In this document: positions 57,931 through 64,000 of the stretch, one piece after another
How positions within the stretch are numbered: the stretch's first letter is position 1
How the letters are laid out: every line of letters starts with the position of its first letter
Source: Sulfurovum sp.
Lineage (GTDB): Bacteria > Campylobacterota > Campylobacteria > Campylobacterales > Sulfurovaceae
DNA: 64,000 nt
NCBI GenBank assembly: GCA_030949725.1
Contig: JAUZSE010000015.1
Location: 62,001 to 126,000, forward strand
Direction: 5' to 3'
The notes under the pieces: model-generated
What the model was told of the DNA's origin: nothing
Seen by the model: the letters and a program-made list of their open reading frames with translations, nothing else
Databases searched by the model: none
Program-made: the position numbers and the translations under genes

Positions 57931-58404
57931 CTATATTAGACCCTCTTTTATAAAATAATCAATCACCCTACGATATACTTTACGTTTAAAATAGGTTACT
58001 TTTTTAAATAAATCTTCATAGGCAACAAACGTATATTCTTCAAATTCTGGAATATGATATGCCGCTAAATTTATCTCTGCTCCCTCTTTTAGACGTACCA
58101 AAAAATATTTTTGAGTTTGTCCGTCAAAAGGATATGTTTTACCTCGTGAGACTTCAGGAAAGTCATACGAGATCCATTCAGGATATTCTCCTAAAACCTC
58201 CACGTTGTTACAGCCTATTTCTTCTAACAATTCTCTTTTTAAAGCTTCGCGAGGTGTTTCTCCCTCATCGATCCCACCTTGGGGAAATTGCCAGGCATTT
58301 TTAATATCACTACGATGTGCAACAAAAAACTCACACTTTCCCGGATATTTGGAAGAAAGTATGACAGCTGCGACATTGGGACGGTATGTCTTTTGTCTTT
58401 GCAT
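57931..58404 (-). CDS. rppH: RNA pyrophosphohydrolase (Nudix)
   Basis: 157 residues. It removes pyrophosphate from mRNA 5' ends and starts decay; Nudix enzymes of this group also act on diadenosine polyphosphates. The Nudix box is [20 protein letters not shown] (full GX5EX7REUXEEXGU continues IG). WQFPQGGID and the TQKYFLVRL stretch fit RppH. It ends right before lysC and starts the rppH-lysC-hobA-holB-folP-sanA operon. Confidence 0.92.
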   Translation of the reverse strand: MQRQKTYRPNVAAVILSSKYPGKCEFFVAHRSDIKNAWQFPQGGIDEGETPREALKRELLEEIGCNNVEVLGEYPEWISYDFPEVSRGKTYPFDGQTQKYFLVRLKEGAEINLAAYHIPEFEEYTFVAYEDLFKKVTYFKRKVYRRVIDYFIKEGLI

Positions 58405-58506
58405 AATATCAACTCTTCCTAAATAAATTTTAAATAAAGTACTTCAACTCAAGTTGCTTCTTTTCTGATATGATTTTATCAAAAATACGATTATAAGGCG
58501 TTTAAT

Positions 58507-59563
58507 ATGTTAGTCTATATTCACATCCCCTATTGTGATTCAAAGTGTCACTATTGTAGCTTCAATACCTATGTTGACAAGTTTGATACACGTCAGGACT
58601 ATATGAAAGCACTTCACAAACAACTTTCTTTTGAACTTGAACGTTTTTCTGCCAAAGAAAACAGCATAGAAACACTTTTTATCGGAGGAGGCACACCTTC
58701 CACCGTTGCACCTGAACTTTATGCCCCAATCTTTGCATTCTTAAAGCCCTATTTACAAGAAGAGGCAGAGATCACCACAGAAGCGAACCCAAACTCTGCC
58801 ACAAAAGAGTGGCTCAGTGGGATGAGAGACCTAGGAGTAAACCGTGTCAGTTTTGGTGTACAAAGTTTTAATGCGGACAAACTCAAAGCACTCAACAGAG
58901 CCCATGACCCACAACAGGCAAAAGATGCCATACTCTATGCAAAATCACTCGGCTTCACACATCTTTCTTTAGATTTGATCTATAACTATCAGGGAGACAC
59001 TAAAACCCTACTTTTAAACGATATAGTACAGGCTTTTGCTTTACCCATAGATCACATTTCTGCGTATGAACTCACTATAGAAGCTGGTACTAAGTTTTCT
59101 GATACCCCTGAAGTAAGACAAGAAAATGAAGATTTGGCTTTTTTTGTTTCAGATGAAATAGAAAAACGAGGATTCAAAGCCTATGAGATCTCAAATTTTG
59201 GTACCTACCAAAGCAAGCACAACAAAGGCTATTGGGAGATCAAGAACTACATAGGAGCTGGTGCTGGCGCTGTTGGTTTTCTAAAAGATACACGTTTTTA
59301 TCCTCAAACTGCACATAGAAAGTTATATTGAAAATCCTTTTGAGATTCGAGAAGAACCTCTCTTAGCAGAAGAGTTACTCACGGAAAAGATCTTTTTGGG
59401 TCTACGTTGTATCATTGGCATTGAAAAAGCTTCTCTCACAGACAAGATGATTGAAAAAGCAGAGATTCTATGTGACGGGAAAAAACTTATTTCTACCAAA
59501 ACACACTATTATAATGATAATTTTTTTCTAAGCGATGAGCTTGCACTCTATATTTTAGGATAG
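58507..59563 (+). CDS. hemW: HemW-like haem chaperone, radical SAM (frameshifted)
   Basis: The N-terminal cluster motif is CDSKCHYCSF, preceded by YIHIPY; IETLFIGGGTPST and VSFGVQSFNADKLKALNRAH follow. The CxxxCxxC-F rather than a fourth Cys and the moderate length favour HemW over HemN. One extra A (near 59306-59308) shifts the frame after FYPQ; in the right frame it runs HIESYIENPFEIREEPLLAE to a stop at 59561-59563, about 351 residues. HemW delivers haem to membrane enzymes. It reads divergently from rppH. Confidence 0.88.
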
Positions 59564-59602
59564 TTTGCTAAAATACACTAATTAAAAATCTAAGGTTTAA
59601 AT

Positions 59603-60037
59603 ATGTTTGGCATCGGCTTTACTGAGATAATGCTCATTTCTATTATCGCTATACTCTTTTTGGGACCAGATAAACTGCCTCAGGCTATGGTGGAAATCGC
59701 CAAGTTTATCAAAAGTGTTAAGAAAACTGTTGGGGATGCAAAAAGCTCTTTGGAAGAAGAACTTAAAATTGCAGATCTTAAGGAGGAAGCCTTAAGTTAT
59801 AAAGCCCAACTTGATGATGCTACCGCAGAACTCAAAAATTTTAAAAATATTGACTTTGATGATTTTGATGACCTCTCTTACGATGATGAAATCTCAACCA
59901 AAGCATCTAAGGAACTCGTACAGCCATCTAAAGACAAAAAGCCTGAAAAAGAAGTAGGAAAAGAAACTATTGCTACGCAAGTTGAAGTTAAAAACGAGCT
60001 AGTCACATTTAAGAAAACACCAAAAGGTGATGCATAA
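59603..60037 (+). CDS. tatB: Sec-independent translocase subunit TatB
   Basis: 144 residues. The single N-terminal helix is GIGFTEIMLISIIAILFLGP, with the LGPDKLP hinge and an amphipathic helix (EIAKFIKSVKKTVGDAKSS). The long charged tail, with KPEKEVGKETIATQVEVK, is more like TatB than TatA. It overlaps tatC by one base. TatBC recognise twin-arginine substrates, such as the Rieske protein encoded at 36075-36593. Confidence 0.93.
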   Translation: MFGIGFTEIMLISIIAILFLGPDKLPQAMVEIAKFIKSVKKTVGDAKSSLEEELKIADLKEEALSYKAQLDDATAELKNFKNIDFDDFDDLSYDDEISTKASKELVQPSKDKKPEKEVGKETIATQVEVKNELVTFKKTPKGDA

Positions 60038-60846
60038 TGTTTGCTGAAATTAAACCTCATCTTGTTGAGTTACGAAAAAGACTTGGACTTTCTGTTCTCT
60101 CTGTATTTATCGGTTTTATCATTGCCTTTGTATTTCATGAAATTATATTGGAATGGGTTACTGCACCGCTCAATGAAGCACTAGAACAAGTGTCACACCT
60201 CTCTAAAAAAGCAGCAGAGGGGATGGTTACAACACACCAAGTTGGTGGTGCATTTTTTGTAGCCTTAAAGGTTTCATTTTTTGCAGGACTTTTGGGTGCA
60301 CTTCCTTTTATCTTGTATCAACTCTGGCTCTTTATCGCTCCAGGTTTATATAATAATGAGAAAAAAATGGTTATCCCCTTTGTTGTAGGTGGTACGTTCA
60401 TGTTCGCAGTAGGTGTTTTGTTTGCTTACTATGTAGTGACACCCTTTGGCTTTCAGTTCCTCATTACTTTTGGTTCTTTTCTTTATACCCCTATGATCAA
60501 CATTGAAGATTATGTTGGTTTCTTTACTAAGATTATGATGGGATTTGGTATCGCTTTTGAACTGCCTGTCTTTGCTTATTTCTTAGCACTTTTGGGACTG
60601 GTCACTGACAAAACACTGAAAGATTTTTTCAAGTATGCTGTACTTATCATCTTTGTTGTAGCCGCACTCTTAACACCACCTGATGTACTGACACAACTTC
60701 TAATGGCAGCACCACTTATATTACTCTATGGTGTTTCTATACTCATTGTACGTGCAGTGAACCCTCATGAAGAGGATGGAGAAGAAGATGAAGTAGTTGA
60801 TGAAGAAAAAATAAAGCTTCAAACCAATACCATCTATGAATCCTGA
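60037..60846 (+). CDS. tatC: Sec-independent translocase subunit TatC
   Basis: 269 residues with six membrane helices. The start EIKPHLVELRKRLGLSVLSV is the TatC signature, with the conserved ELR; FYQLW-like LPFILYQLWLFIAPGLY and FGIAFELPVFAYFLALLGLV are also typical. The tail is acidic (EEDGEEDEVVDEEK). It overlaps tatB by one base and queA by eleven. Confidence 0.95.
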   Translation: MFAEIKPHLVELRKRLGLSVLSVFIGFIIAFVFHEIILEWVTAPLNEALEQVSHLSKKAAEGMVTTHQVGGAFFVALKVSFFAGLLGALPFILYQLWLFIAPGLYNNEKKMVIPFVVGGTFMFAVGVLFAYYVVTPFGFQFLITFGSFLYTPMINIEDYVGFFTKIMMGFGIAFELPVFAYFLALLGLVTDKTLKDFFKYAVLIIFVVAALLTPPDVLTQLLMAAPLILLYGVSILIVRAVNPHEEDGEEDEVVDEEKIKLQTNTIYES

Positions 60847-61873
60847 ATTACTTACCAAAAACTATGACTATAAGCTTCCTAAAGAGCTTATAGCAACCAC
60901 ACCTGTCTATCCTAGAGATCAGGCTAAACTTTTAGTCTATAACCGAAAAACAGATACTATTACCCACACTACTTTTGAACATCTTTTAGAGTTTGTACCT
61001 AAGGTCTGTGATATTTTTCTCAATGACACCCGTGTGATCAAAGCACGTATTTTTGGACATAAAAAATCTCTAAACCAATTTGGGCAAGGAAAAGTAGAAC
61101 TTCTTTTTAACAAACCTCTACATGCCTACCATTATCTTGTCCTCATCCGAGGTAAGGTCAAAGTAGGCACCCAACTCATCTTTGACAATGATCTTATATC
61201 AACCGTGATAGGATTGAATGATGATGGTTCACGCGTTGTTAGTTTTACACATAAAGGTAAGGAGATACGTTTTGAGGATCTAGTTTTACTCTTGGACACC
61301 ATCGGGCATATCCCCTTACCCCCTTATATACAAAGAGAAGACAACAAAGAAGATGAAAGAGACTATCAGACACTCTTTGCTAAAAATGCTGGCGCAGTCG
61401 CTGCACCTACGGCTTCTTTACACTTCACCCCTGCACTCTTTGAATCCTTACAAAAAAGACATAAAACACACAAAATAACACTGCATGTTGGGGCAGGTAC
61501 ATTTAAACCAGTAGAAGCCGAAGAAATATTAGATCATCCTATGCACTCTGAGTATTTTGATATTCCTAAAGCATCTGCTCAGATACTAGATAGCAACACC
61601 CCTCTTTTAGCCATAGGGACAACGGTCACAAGAACGCTTGAATATTATGTAAGAACAGGCAAAACACAAGGAGAATGTGATCTCTTTTTAAACCCAAACA
61701 ACCCTCCCCAAAGAGTCACACATCTACTCACTAACTTCCATTTACCAAAAAGTACACTTATTATGCTTGTCTCTGCCTTCATGGGAAGAGAAAAAACGTT
61801 ATACTTATATAAAGAGGCTATAGAGAAAAAATACAGATTTTTTTCTTATGGGGATGCAATGCTCATACTCTAA
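60836..61873 (+). CDS. queA: S-adenosylmethionine:tRNA ribosyltransferase-isomerase
   Basis: 345 residues. QueA moves the ribosyl group of SAM onto the preQ1 base of tRNA, giving epoxyqueuosine. Signatures are YDYKLPKELIATTPVYPRDQ, FLNDTRVIKARIFGHK, APTASLHFTPAL, HVGAGTFKPVEAEEI and TNFHLPKSTLIMLVSAF. It overlaps tatC. It completes the queuosine set with queD and queE elsewhere in the window. Confidence 0.96.
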   Translation: MNPELLTKNYDYKLPKELIATTPVYPRDQAKLLVYNRKTDTITHTTFEHLLEFVPKVCDIFLNDTRVIKARIFGHKKSLNQFGQGKVELLFNKPLHAYHYLVLIRGKVKVGTQLIFDNDLISTVIGLNDDGSRVVSFTHKGKEIRFEDLVLLLDTIGHIPLPPYIQREDNKEDERDYQTLFAKNAGAVAAPTASLHFTPALFESLQKRHKTHKITLHVGAGTFKPVEAEEILDHPMHSEYFDIPKASAQILDSNTPLLAIGTTVTRTLEYYVRTGKTQGECDLFLNPNNPPQRVTHLLTNFHLPKSTLIMLVSAFMGREKTLYLYKEAIEKKYRFFSYGDAMLIL

Positions 61874-61885
61874 AAAGGTGTATTT

Positions 61886-62503
61886 ATGCGACTCTCTTTA
61901 TACTTCATCCCCATCCTACTGTTCCTTATAGGATGTAGCCCAAAACCTTATGCTTATCCCAATTATGACATTATAAAGCCTGAAAAAACCTGTAAACCTA
62001 ACAGAACAAATATACAAGATCTTCTCAATTCTTATTTGGGTAAACCTTATGTTTGGGCAGAAGAAGGACCTGACGCTTTTGACTGCTCAGGACTCACCTA
62101 TAATATTTATGGATCTATGGGTATAGGGATCCCACGTATCGCACGTGAACAAGCAAAAATGGGAAAAACAATAGCATTTAAAAATTTACATTATGGTGAT
62201 CTTATCTTCTTTGGTTCTACGAACAAAAGAAGTAAACGTATCAATCATGTGGGCATGTATCTAGGCGATGGCTGGTTTGCACATGCTAGTTCCAAACAAA
62301 GGAAAGTCACCATTTCTCATTTTGACAAAGAGCCTGTGTATCAAAAACGTATGAAAGTATGTAAACGATATCTTAGTGAAGATGAACGTGCAAAATACAT
62401 GAATTGTGATGTACCCCTCACAAAAATGCCAAGTACCACACTAAGACATACATCACCTTGGAAAGCAGGTATGCGATTACCTAAAAAAGCTGTGCCTAAT
62501 TAA
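61886..62503 (+). CDS. NlpC/P60 lipoprotein peptidase
   Basis: 205 residues. A lipobox (PILLFLIGCSPKP, Cys lipidation) anchors it to a membrane. The NlpC/P60 domain has FDCSGLTYNIYG (catalytic Cys), DLIFFGSTNK and HVGMYLGDGWFAHAS (catalytic His). Such enzymes cut peptide stems of peptidoglycan. A paralogue follows at once, sharing the VWAEEGP and DCSG region. The last 20 residues are basic. Confidence 0.9.
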   Translation: MRLSLYFIPILLFLIGCSPKPYAYPNYDIIKPEKTCKPNRTNIQDLLNSYLGKPYVWAEEGPDAFDCSGLTYNIYGSMGIGIPRIAREQAKMGKTIAFKNLHYGDLIFFGSTNKRSKRINHVGMYLGDGWFAHASSKQRKVTISHFDKEPVYQKRMKVCKRYLSEDERAKYMNCDVPLTKMPSTTLRHTSPWKAGMRLPKKAVPN

Positions 62504-63370
62504 GTGCTAGTCTCCACTACTAAGCTAAGTGCTATCACTATATTACTACTGTCTATGCAAGGCTGTAAGCCACCTCATCATCCTTCAAATCCAAATTATG
62601 CCATTGTAAAACCTACAGTAAAACATAAACCAAGCACAAAAAGCCTTGAAAAAATGGTTAAAAATCTTCAAGGTAGACCTTACGTCTGGGCAGAAGAAGG
62701 ACCAAACTATTTTGATTGTTCTGGGTATACCTACTATATGTATGGAAGTATGGGTATAGAAATACCGCGTGTGGCAAGAGACCAAGCAAAAAAAGGGAAA
62801 AAGATCCAAAGGGATGAGCTTATCTATGGTGATCTCATTTTCTTTGACACAGAAAAAAGAAGAAGAGGACGCATCACGCATGTAGGTATGTATTTAGGCG
62901 ATGGTTGGTTTACCCACGCAAGTACAAGCAGCTACGAAATTGTCTATTCCAATCTTAACACTTCAGCCTATTACAAGAAAAGATTACGTATTTGTCGTAG
63001 ATATTTACCTCAAAGTCAAAATACTTTCCTAAAAGATACTAGGCAAAAACCATGGAAGACCAAAGAAAGCATTAAAATCAAATCGGTACCTACTGTAACA
63101 CCAAAGATACTCTTTGAAGACATAAATAAACATACAACGGGAAACTTCTATGTGCAAGTAGGGTCATTTACGGGTAATCCAAAAAAAGAATTACTCTACA
63201 AGATTACACAAGCAGGCTACCACTATAAGATCATCAAGTTTCCTCTCAACGGTCAATTTATTTCACAACTTCTTATAGGTCCTTATCTACAAAGAGAAAA
63301 AGCTGTTACTTTGCTCCCCATAGTCAAAGAGAAGATACACAAGGATGCTTTTATAGCCGAAATCCGTTAG
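62504..63370 (+). CDS. NlpC/P60 lipoprotein peptidase with SPOR domain
   Basis: 288 residues from a GTG start directly after the previous stop. The lipobox is LLLSMQGCKPP. The NlpC/P60 domain repeats the upstream one (YVWAEEGPNYFDCSGYTYYM, HVGMYLGDGWFTHAS). The C-terminus adds a SPOR domain (NFYVQVGSFTGNPKKELLYK and SQLLIGPYLQREKAV), which binds denuded glycan strands at the division septum. It therefore probably acts at dividing cell walls. No clear ribosome site; translation is likely coupled. Confidence 0.9.
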   Translation: MLVSTTKLSAITILLLSMQGCKPPHHPSNPNYAIVKPTVKHKPSTKSLEKMVKNLQGRPYVWAEEGPNYFDCSGYTYYMYGSMGIEIPRVARDQAKKGKKIQRDELIYGDLIFFDTEKRRRGRITHVGMYLGDGWFTHASTSSYEIVYSNLNTSAYYKKRLRICRRYLPQSQNTFLKDTRQKPWKTKESIKIKSVPTVTPKILFEDINKHTTGNFYVQVGSFTGNPKKELLYKITQAGYHYKIIKFPLNGQFISQLLIGPYLQREKAVTLLPIVKEKIHKDAFIAEIR

Positions 63371-63380
63371 TTATCAAAAA

Positions 63381-64000
63381 CTATGTACTTGATTTTATAT
63401 ATTTAGTGATTGATTTTTTGAGTGTTTGTATCTCAAAGATATATTTTTCTTTATAGTTTACAACTATATTTTGGTTCCCATACAATAATTTTTGTAGTAT
63501 CTCTGACATAAGATCATGCATATCATCTGCACCTATAGCACCACTAATTCCTCTCATATCAAGACACAACATCTTGATTTGTTCAAAACGGTGTTCACGT
63601 ATCAGTTTAACAAAGACCTCATCACTTGTGCCATACGCCTCCAAAAATTCTTTAAGTAACTCCAAATACAAGCTTTCACTCTGATTTGAGTGACTAATAC
63701 CTTTTTTAATATTTATTCCATCATAAACTATATTTCTTCTAGCCTTAGTCATTTTAATGATTGATTCTTGTATAGGTTCAGGATTAAGGTACATTTCCAA
63801 TGCCGTATAAAGCTTTCCTATATTTAACGGTTTAGATAAAAATGCATTCATCCCTGCTTGGAACATTTTTTGAATTTCACTGTCCAACACAAGGGCAGTA
63901 AAAGCAATAATCGGCAAGCTATCATACTTTTTGTCAAGCCGAATCATTTGTGTAGATGCATAACCATCCATTATAGGCATATTGATATCCATCAATACTA
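63381..64000 (-). CDS. C-terminal part of a hybrid sensor kinase: receiver plus Hpt-like domain (runs off the window)
   Basis: About 206 residues are visible; the N-terminus lies to the right of the window. The first part is a receiver domain with LMDINMPIMDGYAS-like MMDINMPIMDGYAS (phospho-acceptor Asp), AFTALVLDSE and FLSKPLNIGKLYTAL (conserved Lys-Pro). The second part (LYLELLKEFLEAYGTSDEVF) is an Hpt-like helix bundle, but where most have AHTLKG it reads CLDMRGISGAIGA, so the phospho-acceptor His is absent. It may be a scaffold or a non-phosphorylated relative. The frame is open to the edge. Confidence 0.82.
   Translation of the reverse strand, partial: VLMDINMPIMDGYASTQMIRLDKKYDSLPIIAFTALVLDSEIQKMFQAGMNAFLSKPLNIGKLYTALEMYLNPEPIQESIIKMTKARRNIVYDGINIKKGISHSNQSESLYLELLKEFLEAYGTSDEVFVKLIREHRFEQIKMLCLDMRGISGAIGADDMHDLMSEILQKLLYGNQNIVVNYKEKYIFEIQTLKKSITKYIKSST

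Overview
The window looks like a chromosome segment of a low-GC member of the Campylobacterota (epsilonproteobacteria), most like the Sulfurovum/Sulfurimonas group. The evidence is a run of genes typical of that phylum: the HobA initiator-binding protein next to holB and folP, an order lysC-hobA-holB-folP-...-ligA-...-tlyA-ribF-...-cmoA that I recall from Campylobacter jejuni, a petABC complex with a di-haem cytochrome c, and sensor kinases with the HQWRQP H-box. I see no tRNA, rRNA or CRISPR array.

Layout. 1-950: end of an ISKra4-type element that cuts a RelE-like toxin gene, with its antitoxin. 1010-6369: an accessory block holding a phosphoesterase, a large PD-(D/E)XK/DGQHR protein split by an ISAzo13-like element, and a D12-class adenine methylase. 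6373-17176: housekeeping genes (hom, an aminotransferase, rRNA methylases, rpmE, moeA, queD, queE, moaA) with a divergent GNAT/DUF1778 pair. 17333-25137: one two-component system (response regulator, then 7TMR-DISM histidine kinase) destroyed by four insertion sequences, one nested in another. 25236-33560: an outer-membrane protein, two small membrane proteins, an aromatic-acid-type efflux operon, a potassium channel and an AI-2E permease. 33847-41831: petABC, mnmG, cmoA, a hydrolase, ribF and tlyA. 41923-44808: J-domain, DUF1566 and Fic genes. 44944-58404: the ligA to rppH operon, into which a four-gene MmeI-like methylase/Fic/helicase/GIY-YIG cassette has been placed. 58507-63370: hemW, tatBC, queA and two NlpC/P60 lipoproteins. 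From 63381 to the right edge: the end of a hybrid kinase.

How the genes fit together. The two regions most likely to hold undescribed biology are both restriction- or defence-like. The first (1010-6369) pairs a Dam-type methylase with a three-domain protein that joins a PD-(D/E)XK nuclease, a DndB-like DGQHR domain and a C-terminal HEPN-like R-x4-H motif; its insertion sequence left a CTA duplication, and removing it restores one uninterrupted 776-residue frame. The second (46894-53644) is a tightly overlapping methylase-Fic-helicase-GIY-YIG operon placed between sanA and ligA.

Data quality. Many genes here, including well-conserved housekeeping genes, carry single-base frameshifts. Almost all are one extra base, mostly in an A or T run of five to eight. 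I read these mainly as sequence error and give the joined gene, naming the lesion. The slip in the ISAzo13 transposase is different: both copies share a canonical A AAA AAC heptamer and need a -1 shift.
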